DNA of 64,000 nucleotides. It comes from Paenibacillus sp. FSL H7-0357 (GTDB lineage Bacteria; Bacillota; Bacilli; Paenibacillales; Paenibacillaceae). Below the pieces are notes generated by a model. That model had not been told where the DNA came from. It did no database searches and saw only the letters and a program-made list of their open reading frames with translations. Made by a program: the position numbers and the translations under genes. Positions 17,489-26,895 of this stretch are shown here, piece after piece. The number at the start of each line of letters is the position of its first letter. The first letter of the stretch is position 1. Where the stretch lies: positions 5,146,001 to 5,210,000 of the forward strand of contig NZ_CP009241.1 of the NCBI RefSeq assembly GCF_000758525.1. Reading direction: 5' to 3'.

Positions 17489-18646
17489 TTACCCCCGGAC
17501 TTTATCCAGTCCGAGCACCTTGCGCCCAAGCACACGGTAATAAATATCCTCATATTGATTCGTAATCATGTCTCTGCTGAAATCGTTGCAGGACCGTTCC
17601 AGACAAGCTCTTCTGAATTGCTCTATCATGTCCTCATTCGAGAGCAGCTGAACAGCATATTTAGCCATGGCGGCCGTATCGCCAATCGGAGCCAGGAACC
17701 CGGTTTTGCCATGCTGGATCAATTCCGGAATGCCGCCGGCCTGCGAGCCGATTGTCGGCACACCGCAAGCCATCGCTTCCAGGGCTACAAGACCAAAGCT
17801 TTCCTTCTCGGAAGGCAGCAGCAGGAGGTCGGCCAAGGAAATGACCTGGGCAATATCATCCTGCTTACCGAGAAAGCGAACCTTGTCTTCCAGACCCATC
17901 TCATTGATCTTTGCCTGAATCTTCGGCAGATCAGGCCCTTCACCCACCAGCAGCAGCTTGGCAGGCAACTCATGGCTCACCTTCGCAAAGATATCAACCA
18001 CATCACCGACACGTTTGACTGGACGGAAATTGCTGATATGCATCAGGATTTTCTCATTCGGTGAAGCAAAATCCCCCCGCAGGTCGGACACGTCACGCGG
18101 ATAATATACACGTTTATCGACAAAGTTATAAGTCAGGTCAATATCGCGGGTAATATCCAGCACACGCCGTGTCTCGTTGATCAGATCCAGAGACACCGCC
18201 GTCACCGCATCACTCTCATTAATGGCAAGACGGATCAAATCCTTAAGCGATTCATCCTGGCCAAGTACAGTAATATCGGTACCATGCAGTGTCGTTACCA
18301 CTTTGATGTCATTGCCTAACATCTGCTTGGCAAGGAAAGCGCAGACCGCGTGCGGCACCGCATAATGGACATGTAATAAATCCAGCCCCTGCATCTTGGC
18401 GACCTGAGCCATCTTAGTAGCGAGCGCCAGATCGTAGGGGGGATAACGGAAGACATAATAATCGTTAACCTCTACCTCGTGGTAAAATATATTTTTCTGA
18501 AACGTACCAAGCCGGAACGGGATACTGTGTGTAATAAAATGGACTTCATGGCCTTTCTCAGCCAACAGCTTGCCCAGTTCAGTCGCCACTACACCCGAGC
18601 CGCCAAGAGACGGATAACAAGTGATGCCTATTTTTAGCCGGTCCAT
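17489..18646 (-). CDS. bshA: N-acetyl-alpha-D-glucosaminyl L-malate synthase (bacillithiol step 1)
   Basis: GT4 glycosyltransferase that joins UDP-GlcNAc and malate. The 385 aa start [21 protein letters not shown], and show [48 protein letters not shown] and the nucleotide-sugar motif [21 protein letters not shown] followed by [14 protein letters not shown]. The neighbouring bshB1 performs the next step, as in B. subtilis. The 92 nt between them hold no obvious element. Confidence 0.95.
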   Translation of the reverse strand: MDRLKIGITCYPSLGGSGVVATELGKLLAEKGHEVHFITHSIPFRLGTFQKNIFYHEVEVNDYYVFRYPPYDLALATKMAQVAKMQGLDLLHVHYAVPHAVCAFLAKQMLGNDIKVVTTLHGTDITVLGQDESLKDLIRLAINESDAVTAVSLDLINETRRVLDITRDIDLTYNFVDKRVYYPRDVSDLRGDFASPNEKILMHISNFRPVKRVGDVVDIFAKVSHELPAKLLLVGEGPDLPKIQAKINEMGLEDKVRFLGKQDDIAQVISLADLLLLPSEKESFGLVALEAMACGVPTIGSQAGGIPELIQHGKTGFLAPIGDTAAMAKYAVQLLSNEDMIEQFRRACLERSCNDFSRDMITNQYEDIYYRVLGRKVLGLDKVRG

Positions 18647-18738
18647 AGCTCCGCCCCTTCGATAAACTTATGTTAGTACTTTTAGTAATGACATGAGTTA
18701 ATTATAGTTGTTCATCGGGCTAAAATAAAGCTTTGTGT

Positions 18739-19443
18739 TTAACGGCCTCCGGTAGTGAACAATTCAACGGCATGCGGCACTTTACTGGCGAAGCCCTCCG
18801 CATAAGGAATAAGCCTGCGCTGTCCGAGCAGCATATCCCGCGAACGGACGCGTTCGATATAGCCTTCATTAAGCGGGGTCGAAACTACATCCTCACCCGG
18901 TGCTTTCTCGAATTGCGAACGGTAGCAGGATAGCGCCTGCTCTTTAATGCTGTATTGTGCAGTCACATCCACGATAAGATCACACCGTCCGAGATCGTTA
19001 ATGAAGTAAAAATAAAGCAGCGGTGCCGCTACCGCAGGCTTGTCCGGCATATATTTGCGCAGTTTGGCATTAAACACCGCCTCTTCCACCAGCTTGCTGC
19101 AAGCAATATGGTCAGGATGGCGGTCTTCCCAATAAGGTGCAAATACGATGTCCGGTGCGAATTTGCGAATTTCCGAGGTCACCGCTGAGAGATGCTCCTC
19201 TGTCAAATAGAGTCCCCGGTCAGGGAGCCCCAGATTCGTGCGGAGTGAGGCACCGAGCAGATCAGCGGCCTGCTGAGCTTCCAGCTTGCGCCGTTCCACG
19301 GTTCCGTTCGAGGACATTTCCGCTGCGGTCAAATCGCATAAGCCCACTTTCAGGCCGGCAGCAGTATGTTTGGCGATGGTTCCAGCCATGCCGATCTCGG
19401 CATCATCGGCATGAGCGCCGAATACTAGGATATCCAGCTTCAT
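18739..19443 (-). CDS. bshB1: Bacillithiol biosynthesis deacetylase
   Basis: Zinc-dependent LmbE-type deacetylase that removes the acetyl group from GlcNAc-malate. The 234 aa have the metal motif FGAHADDAEIGMAGT (H-x-D-D) near the N-terminus and HPDHIACSK further on. Its ATG overlaps the mgsA stop by 1 nt (TAATG), so it is coupled to mgsA. The synteny mgsA-bshB1-bshA-cca matches B. subtilis. Confidence 0.95.
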   Translation of the reverse strand: MKLDILVFGAHADDAEIGMAGTIAKHTAAGLKVGLCDLTAAEMSSNGTVERRKLEAQQAADLLGASLRTNLGLPDRGLYLTEEHLSAVTSEIRKFAPDIVFAPYWEDRHPDHIACSKLVEEAVFNAKLRKYMPDKPAVAAPLLYFYFINDLGRCDLIVDVTAQYSIKEQALSCYRSQFEKAPGEDVVSTPLNEGYIERVRSRDMLLGQRRLIPYAEGFASKVPHAVELFTTGGR

Positions 19444-19865
19444 TATTCGTCCACACCCGGCTTGTACTTATGTACCAGCTCCCGCCAGCCGAAATCGCCC
19501 CGGTCAATCGCCTTGACCAGAATTTCCGCAGTAGCAATATTTGTCGCTACCGGAATGCCATACACGTCACATAAACGCAGAAGGGCAGTAATGTCAGGCT
19601 CATGAGGTTGTGCCATCAAAGGATCACGCAGGAAAATAATCAGATCCAGCTCATCCTGCGCCACCAGCGAACCGATCTGCTGGTCTCCGCCCAGCGGACC
19701 GGACATGTAGCGGTGGATATGAAGGTTGGTTGCGTCCATAATCCGCTGGCCGGTCGTTCCTGTAGAGTACATCTCAAGTCCAGTAAATACATGCTCATAA
19801 GCGGTTACAAAATTCACCATCTCATCTTTTTTCCGGTCATGTGCGATAAATGCAATCTTCAACAT
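19443..19865 (-). CDS. mgsA: Methylglyoxal synthase
   Basis: Converts dihydroxyacetone phosphate to methylglyoxal and phosphate, a glycolytic bypass. The 140 aa include [40 protein letters not shown] and [17 protein letters not shown] with the catalytic Asp residues. Length and motifs are typical. It sits between dapB and bshB1, as in B. subtilis. Confidence 0.96.
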   Translation of the reverse strand: MLKIAFIAHDRKKDEMVNFVTAYEHVFTGLEMYSTGTTGQRIMDATNLHIHRYMSGPLGGDQQIGSLVAQDELDLIIFLRDPLMAQPHEPDITALLRLCDVYGIPVATNIATAEILVKAIDRGDFGWRELVHKYKPGVDE

Positions 19866-19882
19866 GTGTTCTTCTCTCCTGT

Positions 19883-20686
19883 CTATTCTATAAAGTGCTC
19901 AAAACCATAGATCATTCCTGTGTACTCCATCACTTTCTGGATACCCAGCTTGACTCCAGGCATATATCCAGCCCGTTCGTAAGAATCATGGCGTATTTTA
20001 AGCGATTGCCCAAAACCGCCGAAGACTACTTCCTCCTGGGCAAACACACCGGGGAGGCGGACGCTATGAATACGGAAGCCGTTGTAGTAGCCGCCGCGTG
20101 AGCCCTCAATAATTTCTTCTTCTTGAGGATTACCTTGACGCAGCTCCTCACGCACTTCAGAAATCATTTCCGCTGTCTTGATTGCCGTGCCCGATGGAGC
20201 ATCCAGCTTCTGATCTCCATGATACTCGATAATTTCGAGATGTGGAAAATACTTGGCAGCTTGGGCGGCAAACTTCATAAGCAGGATGGCCCCGATGGAG
20301 AAGTTAGGTGCGATCAGCCCGCCGATTCCCTGTTCCTGGCATTGCTTGTCCAGTTCCTTAATTTGTTCGGGAGTAAATCCGGTAGTACCAATCACCGGAC
20401 GTACCCCATATTTAATTGCGAGTGTCGTATTAGCAAAGGCTGATTGAGGAGTCGTGAAATCAACTAACACATCCCCGCTGCTATGTGCAAGGGCGGCCTC
20501 AAAGTCCGATGTAACATTAACTCCGCATTCTTCCAGTCCCGCGAGACGACCGGCATCGATACTGCCTGCCGATCGATCTACAGCCGCAGCCAGTTCCAGT
20601 TCATCATCCTGCAGCACCAGCTTTATAACCTCTTTTCCCATTCTGCCTCCTGCTCCGGAGACAATTACTCTGATCTTGTCGCTCAC
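19883..20686 (-). CDS. dapB: 4-hydroxy-tetrahydrodipicolinate reductase
   Basis: NAD(P)H-dependent step of lysine, diaminopimelate and dipicolinate synthesis. The 267 aa have Rossmann motif [54 protein letters not shown], the catalytic [15 protein letters not shown] and [14 protein letters not shown]. It heads the short dapB-mgsA-bshB1 run. Confidence 0.97.
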   Translation of the reverse strand: MSDKIRVIVSGAGGRMGKEVIKLVLQDDELELAAAVDRSAGSIDAGRLAGLEECGVNVTSDFEAALAHSSGDVLVDFTTPQSAFANTTLAIKYGVRPVIGTTGFTPEQIKELDKQCQEQGIGGLIAPNFSIGAILLMKFAAQAAKYFPHLEIIEYHGDQKLDAPSGTAIKTAEMISEVREELRQGNPQEEEIIEGSRGGYYNGFRIHSVRLPGVFAQEEVVFGGFGQSLKIRHDSYERAGYMPGVKLGIQKVMEYTGMIYGFEHFIE

Positions 20687-20720
20687 CCTTATTTCCTCCT
20701 CGCTTTCACTGGTTCCATGT

Positions 20721-21242
20721 TTATTGGATATATTTTTGCAATGATTTCTGCAGGTCCTTCATGAGCTGCCGCAGACCGGAATCATCCGGATGCAGGGAAA
20801 TGACCTCTTTCATCGCGGCGATGGCCTGCAAGTGCTCGTTCATCCGGCTGTGCGCAATCGCGAGCCATACATATGCATCCCCGTATAGTGGATCCAGCGT
20901 AATCGCTTCTTTCAGCAGCGTGATCGGATGATACGGATTATTTGTCCCTTCCGTTTCATCTTCAAGCAGCCTTTTGGCCTCCTGGACAAGCTGTAGCGCC
21001 TGCAGATGCTGAAGATGCAGCCGGTATTCAGGCTTGCCGTTATCAAGCTTGAGCGCTGCCAGTGCATGCTCCAGCGCCTTCTCCAGCATCCCGCTGCGGG
21101 CATAGGTAATGGAACAGCGGTATCTCACCTCGGCATCATCCGGACTGGCCGCTATAGCTGCCTCAAAGAAGTGTATCGCTTCGGCGAAATCGCTGCGCAG
21201 AATAGAGCGGTAGGCCGCTTTTACAAAATCGTTATGATTCAT
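20721..21242 (-). CDS. TPR-repeat protein of unknown function
   Basis: 173 aa, almost entirely tetratricopeptide-like helix pairs: YRSILRSDFAEAIHFFEAAI, AEVRYRCSITYARSGMLEKA, YGDAYVWLAIAHSRMNEHLQ. No signal peptide or membrane segment. It is probably a cytosolic adaptor; its partner cannot be told from the sequence. It is cotranscribed with dapB (34-nt gap). Confidence 0.75.
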   Translation of the reverse strand: MNHNDFVKAAYRSILRSDFAEAIHFFEAAIAASPDDAEVRYRCSITYARSGMLEKALEHALAALKLDNGKPEYRLHLQHLQALQLVQEAKRLLEDETEGTNNPYHPITLLKEAITLDPLYGDAYVWLAIAHSRMNEHLQAIAAMKEVISLHPDDSGLRQLMKDLQKSLQKYIQ

Positions 21243-21301
21243 ATCCTCACCATCCTAACGGCTAAATCCCGTTCGTTTGGTACAGCATATGTTATAGAAG
21301 C

Positions 21302-21631
21302 CTAATCGGTGTTTTTCAGTGTCCATCGCCCGGCATCGCGGGTATTGAACTTATGCATGACTTTATTGTGGGCTTCGGTCAGATCGATGCCCAGCGAATT
21401 GGCGAAGCAGATCGTAATGAACAGAATATCGCCCAGCTCCAATTCAATGGAATTTTCCGCTTCGTCGGATTTTTTCGGCTTCTCACCGAACTGATGGTTT
21501 ACTTCACGGGCCAACTCACCCACTTCCTCGGACATTCGGGCCAGCATAGACAGCGGGCTGAAGTAACCTTCTTTAAATTGTGAGATGTACGCGTCGACTT
21601 CACGCTGCAAATCACCAAGACTTTTATCCAT
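21302..21631 (-). CDS. MazG-like nucleotide pyrophosphohydrolase
   Basis: 109 aa, the size of B. subtilis YpjD, which is also next to dapB. It shows the all-alpha NTP pyrophosphatase pattern with metal-binding acids: EEVGELAREVNHQFGEKPKK, then ELGDILFITICFANSLGID. It probably cleaves (d)NTPs for pool cleaning; the substrate is unknown. It heads a leftward run and is divergent from the YitT-family gene, with 159 nt between them. Confidence 0.85.
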   Translation of the reverse strand: MDKSLGDLQREVDAYISQFKEGYFSPLSMLARMSEEVGELAREVNHQFGEKPKKSDEAENSIELELGDILFITICFANSLGIDLTEAHNKVMHKFNTRDAGRWTLKNTD

Positions 21632-21790
21632 AATTTGTTTCTTCGCCCCCCTGAGAGTTCTTGCCTTCTGTTTGCCCCTATGTTATCGTAAAGACGTTTT
21701 GAAGACAAATCTTTTTTAAATTTACAGCTTCACCCCATGAAAGCAATGTTAGTACAAACTGCCCATTAAGAGGCTTAGGCGAGGGATTAT

Positions 21791-22660
21791 ATGAAATCAT
21801 CCAAATTGTTCGCGATCGGCAAAACAGCAGCTCCCATTATGCTCGGTGCCGCAATCTATGCATTTGGGCTCCTCTATTTTATAGTGCCCAACCAGCTGAT
21901 GGAAGGCGGGGTAACCGGGATTACCATCCTGCTGAATTACGCCTTTGACCTTCCTATATTCCTGACTACATTACTGCTTAACCTTCCGCTGTTCCTGCTC
22001 GGCTGGAAAGTACTCGGCTCAAACCAGATTTTTTATACAGGTGTAGGAATCGGTTTGTTGACTTTTTTCCTCTGGGTATTTGAACGGCTGATTGCCGGCG
22101 GCTGGCTTGTCCCGTTCAGCACCGAGCATGATTTCATTCTTGCTTCATTATATGCAGGGGTGACGCTTGGCGCGGGACTTGGGATCGTCTTCCGTTACGG
22201 CGGAACCACCGGCGGTGTCGATATCGTAGCCAGAATTCTTGCCCGCAAGTTCGGCTGGAGCATGGGACAGATTATTCTGGCTGTCGACATTATCATCATT
22301 GGCGCCTCCCTGCTCTACATACCCCGGGAAAAAATATTGTATACCCTGGTCGCCGTCTTTATTTCTTCGCGGGTCATTGATTTTATACAGGAAGGTGCGT
22401 ATGCCGCCAAAGCCTTCACCATTATCAGCGATGACGCCCCGCAAATTGCCGATCTTATCACAGCAGAGATGGACAGGGGCGTAACGCTTATCCCTGCTAT
22501 CGGCGCTTACTCCAAGCAGGCGAAGCACATGGTGTACTGTGTTGTCTCCCGCCAGGAGATCCGCCGTCTCAGCCAGCTGGTGAAATCCATCGACCCCACG
22601 GCGTTTGTGATCATCAGCGATGTGCATGATGTGCAGGGGGAAGGCTTCCGGCAAACCTAA
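21791..22660 (+). CDS. ypjC: YitT-family integral membrane protein (YpjC-like)
   Basis: 289 aa with about five to six membrane helices (APIMLGAAIYAFGLLYF, LTTLLLNLPLFLLGW, VGIGLLTFFLWVFE, LGAGLGIVFRYGGTTGGVD, IILAVDIIIIGASLLY) and a C-terminal cytosolic DUF2179 domain (TIISDDAPQIADLI to DPTAFVIISDVHDVQGEGF). Function is unknown. It is the only confident plus-strand gene. It starts ATG with AGGCGAGG upstream, and is followed by a bidirectional terminator. Confidence 0.87.
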   Translation: MKSSKLFAIGKTAAPIMLGAAIYAFGLLYFIVPNQLMEGGVTGITILLNYAFDLPIFLTTLLLNLPLFLLGWKVLGSNQIFYTGVGIGLLTFFLWVFERLIAGGWLVPFSTEHDFILASLYAGVTLGAGLGIVFRYGGTTGGVDIVARILARKFGWSMGQIILAVDIIIIGASLLYIPREKILYTLVAVFISSRVIDFIQEGAYAAKAFTIISDDAPQIADLITAEMDRGVTLIPAIGAYSKQAKHMVYCVVSRQEIRRLSQLVKSIDPTAFVIISDVHDVQGEGFRQT

Positions 22661-22701
22661 ATCCATGAGTCAGCGTGATTCATCATTAATAGAGGGTGGA
22701 C

Positions 22702-22756
22702 AAAAAAAGGCTTTCCCTGCCATCATCACGATGGATGATGGGGGAGCCTTTTATTT
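22702..22756. terminator. Bidirectional terminator between convergent ypjC and ypjB
   Basis: A long stem AAAGGCT..CCC..CCATCATC / GGATGATGG..GGGAGCCTTT is flanked by A7 on the left and a T-rich tract on the right. It can serve ypjC (plus) and ypjB (minus). Confidence 0.85.
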
Positions 22757-22843
22757 TAGCTACATCTAATAATCAGCAGAAAATGTATCACGGCAGAACT
22801 ATTAACCATACGGGGTCTGCCGCCGCCTGCCTCATGGCCGGAT

Positions 22844-23743
22844 CTATACCGGCTTCCACTCCTCATTCTCACCGCGGTACTTGCGGTATCCGGTATAAGC
22901 CAGCGCTGCCAGAATAAACGCCCCGGCAAGCAGCCCCCACCCTCCATACTCCGGCGGAGACAGCGGCAGAGATAAAGCCGGCTCATCCCTCTCTTTGCCA
23001 AACATCACCCGGACTGCGTCCTGTCCGTAAGAAACGATCTCCAGCAGGCGTGTGCGTTCGATCGGCTGAGAGGAGGATGGAATACCCGCCGCGTAAGATA
23101 ACCAGGAATCAAAGGCATTCACCACCTCCGGCTGGCGGGAGATGACCACTGCCGGACGGATATTATCATATCTGCTTTGCAGTCTTGTTACTGCCGTTTT
23201 CCAATCCTTAAGATTATTGGCAACAGCACTTTGCTCCATATCGTTCAGATCCTCGCGGATCAGCTTGTAGTACTGCAGCCACATCGGTTGCTTTGGATGA
23301 TTCAGACTGTTGGCAGCAAGCCTGAGCTTGGCAGCGGCAGCTTCCCACTTCTGGGGATTGATTTGCGCAGCCGCCATTGTAGTCTTAAGATCCATAACCA
23401 CTGTCGACAGTGCATTTATTCCCTCCACCGAGGTCAGGCCTTCAAAGGACGTGGATACAACAATCTGTGAAATCTCCCCGCTCTCCTGCCTTGCCTTGGC
23501 GACATTCCCTTCCAGAACATAGCTGTACAAGGTTTCTGCCGCCTGCTCCAGCCGCTGCGCTCCAGTCCTGCCGGTAAGCGCCGGAGATTCTCCGCCTACG
23601 GAGCTCCCGGTACTAAGCGAATTTTCAAGGCCGGAACCTGCAGCGGCAGCACTAGAATCGGCCATAACCTTTCCAGTATTCCCTCCGGCAAGCAGCCAGC
23701 ACAACACTAACCCTGTCAGCACATAATATCCCCTGCGCGGCAT
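22844..23743 (-). CDS. ypjB: Sporulation protein YpjB
   Basis: 299 aa with an N-terminal signal segment (YYVLTGLVLCWLLAGG), a helical extracytoplasmic domain and one C-terminal membrane helix (YGGWGLLAGAFILAALAYTGY) with a charged tail. Size, topology and position next to ypjA and ypjC match YpjB, a sporulation-associated protein of unknown biochemistry. The 56 nt to ypjA hold nothing notable. Confidence 0.8.
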   Translation of the reverse strand: MPRRGYYVLTGLVLCWLLAGGNTGKVMADSSAAAAGSGLENSLSTGSSVGGESPALTGRTGAQRLEQAAETLYSYVLEGNVAKARQESGEISQIVVSTSFEGLTSVEGINALSTVVMDLKTTMAAAQINPQKWEAAAAKLRLAANSLNHPKQPMWLQYYKLIREDLNDMEQSAVANNLKDWKTAVTRLQSRYDNIRPAVVISRQPEVVNAFDSWLSYAAGIPSSSQPIERTRLLEIVSYGQDAVRVMFGKERDEPALSLPLSPPEYGGWGLLAGAFILAALAYTGYRKYRGENEEWKPV

Positions 23744-23799
23744 GAGACATCCCTCCTACCCTAAATGTATGGCAGGAGGACAAGAGATAGAACAGCCTG

Positions 23800-24438
23800 T
23801 CAGCGCCTGTCGCTGAAGCTCTCCAGCGGCCTGGTTCTTCTGCTGAAAACCCAGGCCGCAGCGGCGCTGAGCAAGGTTAATCCAATAGTGAAGTACTGCA
23901 CACCAATTACATCATCCTCCAGCACAGAAGGCAGCCACGGATAAATCCCAATCGAATAATCCACCATGTCGTTGGCAAGGGTCCAGAGCAGCGCCAATGG
24001 CAGCATTCTGCGGAAAGCGAAGAAGCGGGCATAGATCAGCGCTTCAACCGCCATCCCGGTATGCGATGCGACCAGCATCCAGTCCTTCCAGCCCACAGTG
24101 TCCCCCTGATATCCCCCGGCAAAAATAATACTTACCGCCCAGATACCGTACTTCACGGAGGTGAGAACCGCCAGTGCCTCGATCAGTTCACGCAGCAGAG
24201 TCCCTTTCAGACTCTTTGGCGGATACAGCAGGAGCAATAAAGCGGCCGTAAAGAACAGGCTCGCAGTCGGACTATCCGGAACGAACGGAAGCAGCCAGGC
24301 AGGATAATTGGCTGCTGTATATTCCAGTTGATTGCCGTACCACATGTAACCGTAAATCGTACCGAAGAAATTCACAATAAAGAGCAGCCATATGACTCCC
24401 CGGTGTTTAAACAACTTCTCGAACCAATGAACCGACAT
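23800..24438 (-). CDS. ypjA: DUF1405-type membrane protein (YpjA-like)
   Basis: 212 aa with about six membrane segments, for example HRGVIWLLFIVNFFGTIYG, PTASLFFTAALLLLLYP and IGVQYFTIGLTLLSAAAAWV. The size, topology and place directly after the qcr operon match YpjA. Function is unknown. A terminator lies between it and qcrC. Confidence 0.8.
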   Translation of the reverse strand: MSVHWFEKLFKHRGVIWLLFIVNFFGTIYGYMWYGNQLEYTAANYPAWLLPFVPDSPTASLFFTAALLLLLYPPKSLKGTLLRELIEALAVLTSVKYGIWAVSIIFAGGYQGDTVGWKDWMLVASHTGMAVEALIYARFFAFRRMLPLALLWTLANDMVDYSIGIYPWLPSVLEDDVIGVQYFTIGLTLLSAAAAWVFSRRTRPLESFSDRR

Positions 24439-24485
24439 ATCGACACATTACCTCCTAGATCATGGCAGCCTCTGCATTTACACAA

Positions 24486-24517
24486 CCAAAAACCTGACCG
24501 CATGCACGATCAGGTTT
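24486..24517 (-). terminator. Intrinsic terminator after qcrC
   Basis: The minus strand has an AAACCTGA / TCAGGTTT stem followed by a T-rich stretch, 15 nt after the qcrC stop. Confidence 0.8.
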
Positions 24518-24532
24518 GCGCTTATCATTATT

Positions 24533-25414
24533 TTACTGTTCGCTTTTTTGTTTGGCAAGCCAGCCGGCAAGAGTGTCAATATCCTGCTCTGTCAGACCTG
24601 CCGCCACCGCCGTTTCATACATCGGAGGCATTTGCCCCTGTCCCTCTTTAATGATCGCGAGAATCGCATCTTTGTCATGGGTATCGCCGACACCACGAAG
24701 CGCAGGTACACTACCTCCACCCTTCATATCGACAGCATGACAAGAGACACAGGTAGCTTGCTTATAAAGCGCCATCGCCGGATCACTCTTGTCCACGATG
24801 GCTACTTCCTCCGTTTCAACAACACTTGTGGTCGGCAAACCTTTGGCTCTGTTCTCTGCCGCCTTTTCCTCGCGCTGCACATCCTCAGGAATTTGATCCG
24901 TTAACGCCATTTCATGCTTATATTCCGTCCAGGCTGTATTCGTCAAATAAATGATCGCTGCGAGGGAGAGGAACATTAAAGAGGAAGCGATCGGCCGGCG
25001 GTAGAACCGCCGTTCCCGGCCCGTATCCAGAAAGGGGGCCAGCAGGAGAGCTCCAAAGGCTACGCCTGTAACGCCGAGTGTGCCCAGCACAATATAATCG
25101 CCGGAGGCATAAGGCAGCTTCAAATATTGATACAGGAACAGGAAATACCAGTCTGGTATCGGAATTACGGTTGCACTGGCATTCGCAGGGAAGCCTAGCG
25201 GCGCCGGCTCTGAAATGGTCAGCACCAGGATGCCCACCAGCACGACAACACCGACCATCCATTCTTTCAATAGAAAGTTGGGAATAAACGCTTCCGATTT
25301 GCCCGGATATGCCGTGTAGTCCGGCGGTGTAATGAACCCGTTACCTTTGCGGACACGGGAATCACCGACAAATACGACCTTTTCTTTGGTGTTGTCCTTG
25401 TCTTTGTGTGCCAT
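24533..25414 (-). CDS. qcrC: Menaquinol:cytochrome c reductase, cytochrome b subunit IV-cytochrome c fusion
   Basis: 293 aa. The N-terminal half has three membrane helices like subunit IV of b6f complexes (WMVGVVVLVGILVLTIS, IVLGTLGVTGVAFGALLL, ASSLMFLSLAAIIYLT) and PDWYFLFLYQYLK for quinol binding. The C-terminal part is a cytochrome c domain with the haem motif CVSCHA and a distal Met region QGQMPPMYE. It forms the bc complex with QcrA and QcrB in the membrane. Confidence 0.95.
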   Translation of the reverse strand: MAHKDKDNTKEKVVFVGDSRVRKGNGFITPPDYTAYPGKSEAFIPNFLLKEWMVGVVVLVGILVLTISEPAPLGFPANASATVIPIPDWYFLFLYQYLKLPYASGDYIVLGTLGVTGVAFGALLLAPFLDTGRERRFYRRPIASSLMFLSLAAIIYLTNTAWTEYKHEMALTDQIPEDVQREEKAAENRAKGLPTTSVVETEEVAIVDKSDPAMALYKQATCVSCHAVDMKGGGSVPALRGVGDTHDKDAILAIIKEGQGQMPPMYETAVAAGLTEQDIDTLAGWLAKQKSEQ

Positions 25415-25442
25415 CTGCAGTTCCCCCTTTCTGTCAATTGAC

Positions 25443-26114
25443 TTACAGCGGACCGGAGATACCCTGTCTGCGGATCATAATAAAGTGTCCGACGAGCAGA
25501 ATAAGCAGGACCGCCGGGAGGAAAAATACATGCAGTGCAAAAAAGCGGGTTAAAGTTTCTGCGCCGACAATAGTGCCGCCCTGCATCAGTTCCTTCAGCA
25601 CAGGCCCCATAACGGGTACAGAATTAGCAATTTCCAGTGTAACCTTGGTTGCAAAATAAGCTTTGTTGTCCCAAGGCAGCAAATATCCGGTCAGTCCAAG
25701 CCCCAGCATCACGAAAAAGATAAGCATACCGACAATCCAGTTCATTTCGCGCGGTGCCTTGTAGGAACCGGTGAAAAATACGCGCATTGTATGAAGGAAC
25801 ATCATCACGATCACGAGACTTGCGCCCCAGTGATGCATACCGCGGACGATCTGCCCGAAGGCCACCTTTGTCTGCAAATATTCCACACTGGCATAGGCAT
25901 TTATAATATCTGGAACATAATACATTGTCAGAAACATGCCCGATAAGATCTGAATGACTGTAATAAAGAATGTAAGTCCGCCAAAGCAATAGACAAATGC
26001 CGAAAAGTGATGTGCCGGATTGACATGCTCAGGTACCTCATGATCGGCGACATCTCTCCAAATCGGCGTAATATCCAGACGTTCATCAATCCAGTTGTAG
26101 ACATTTTTAAACAT
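25443..26114 (-). CDS. qcrB: Menaquinol:cytochrome c reductase, cytochrome b subunit
   Basis: 223 aa, b6-type with four membrane helices and two pairs of haem-ligand His (HHFSAFVYCFGGLTF and RGMHHWGASLVIVMMFLHTMR, then FFALHVFFLPAVLLILLVGH). It begins VYNWIDERLDITPIW. It lies 5 nt after qcrA and 28 nt before qcrC. Confidence 0.96.
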   Translation of the reverse strand: MFKNVYNWIDERLDITPIWRDVADHEVPEHVNPAHHFSAFVYCFGGLTFFITVIQILSGMFLTMYYVPDIINAYASVEYLQTKVAFGQIVRGMHHWGASLVIVMMFLHTMRVFFTGSYKAPREMNWIVGMLIFFVMLGLGLTGYLLPWDNKAYFATKVTLEIANSVPVMGPVLKELMQGGTIVGAETLTRFFALHVFFLPAVLLILLVGHFIMIRRQGISGPL

Positions 26115-26119
26115 CAGAT

Positions 26120-26674
26120 TTACGCCTCCTTCTTAGCTTCAGTGTTGGGGACGATATCTCCAAGATAGACCCAGCCTCCATCAATCTTGGTCTTGTACTG
26201 GTCAAGCGGCTTCGGGGCGACCTCTAGATTCTTGCCTACTTTGGTATACCTCGCTCCATGACATGGGCAATGGTATTCATCCGGATAGGACTTGTTATTG
26301 TTCCATCTGACCGTACATCCCAGATGCTTACAGATCGGTGAAAGCGCATAAATTTCTCCGCTCTCATTTTTACGGATCCAGGCCGTCAGCGTAGCTGTAC
26401 TGGCATACCATCCGTCCTGCTGTTTCAGCTCAAACGTAAACTCCTGCGGTTCATCGGTAATTTTAGAGGTTTCCGCAATTTTGATGAATTCACCCTCGCC
26501 TTTTTTATGTAATATCGGGTCAACGGCAAAACGGATCATCGGCAGGACTGCCCCGGCCCCCATAAAAGCGGTAGCTCCGCCAAGGGTATAGGTTAGAAAC
26601 TGTCTGCGTGACATCTCTTTTTGGCTGGGCGGTCCTTGCGGATGCGGCTCCTGCTCTTCTTCATGGCTGCTCAT
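26120..26674 (-). CDS. qcrA: Menaquinol:cytochrome c reductase, Rieske iron-sulfur subunit
   Basis: 184 aa. A twin-arginine-like signal anchor (SRRQFLTYTLGGATAFMGAG) precedes the Rieske domain with the two cluster boxes CKHLGCT and CPCHGARY. It is first in qcrABC and is preceded by a strong promoter and a palindromic operator candidate. Confidence 0.97.
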   Translation of the reverse strand: MSSHEEEQEPHPQGPPSQKEMSRRQFLTYTLGGATAFMGAGAVLPMIRFAVDPILHKKGEGEFIKIAETSKITDEPQEFTFELKQQDGWYASTATLTAWIRKNESGEIYALSPICKHLGCTVRWNNNKSYPDEYHCPCHGARYTKVGKNLEVAPKPLDQYKTKIDGGWVYLGDIVPNTEAKKEA

Positions 26675-26739
26675 ACTGTGTGTAACCCCCTATTCAGAAA
26701 TTGGAGAAGGCACCTGCAGTGTTATCCAGAGGTTTTTCC

Positions 26740-26758
26740 TGTAAATAATCCGTTTACA
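26740..26758 (-). promoter_or_regulatory. 19-bp palindrome in the qcrA leader (operator candidate)
   Basis: The minus strand reads TGTAAA-CGGATTA-TTTACA, with perfect 6-bp arms, about 36 nt downstream of the -10 box and within the transcribed leader. A roadblock or CcpA-type operator fits the position. It shares TGTAAACGGAT with the cre-like site of the candidate small RNA at 31750. Confidence 0.5.
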
Positions 26759-26793
26759 ATGATATAAGTCACACGACATATAAGTTCAACCTA

Positions 26794-26822
26794 ATCATAG
26801 CGTAGGGTCCAAAACCCGTCAA
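26794..26822 (-). promoter_or_regulatory. Sigma-A promoter of qcrABC
   Basis: The minus strand has TTGACG, 17 nt, TATGAT, each hexamer one change from consensus, 120 nt before the qcrA start. Confidence 0.85.
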
Positions 26823-26895
26823 GAATATTGTCTAAATTGTGACAGGCATATTGGGGTGCTTATATATAAATTGTTGATTTTTCGTCACATTTAAC

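Noticed and set aside
26820..26895. Rex operator upstream of qcrA
   Set aside because: AATTGTGACAG and nearby TCACA segments do not form the TTGTGA-N6-TCACAA palindrome.
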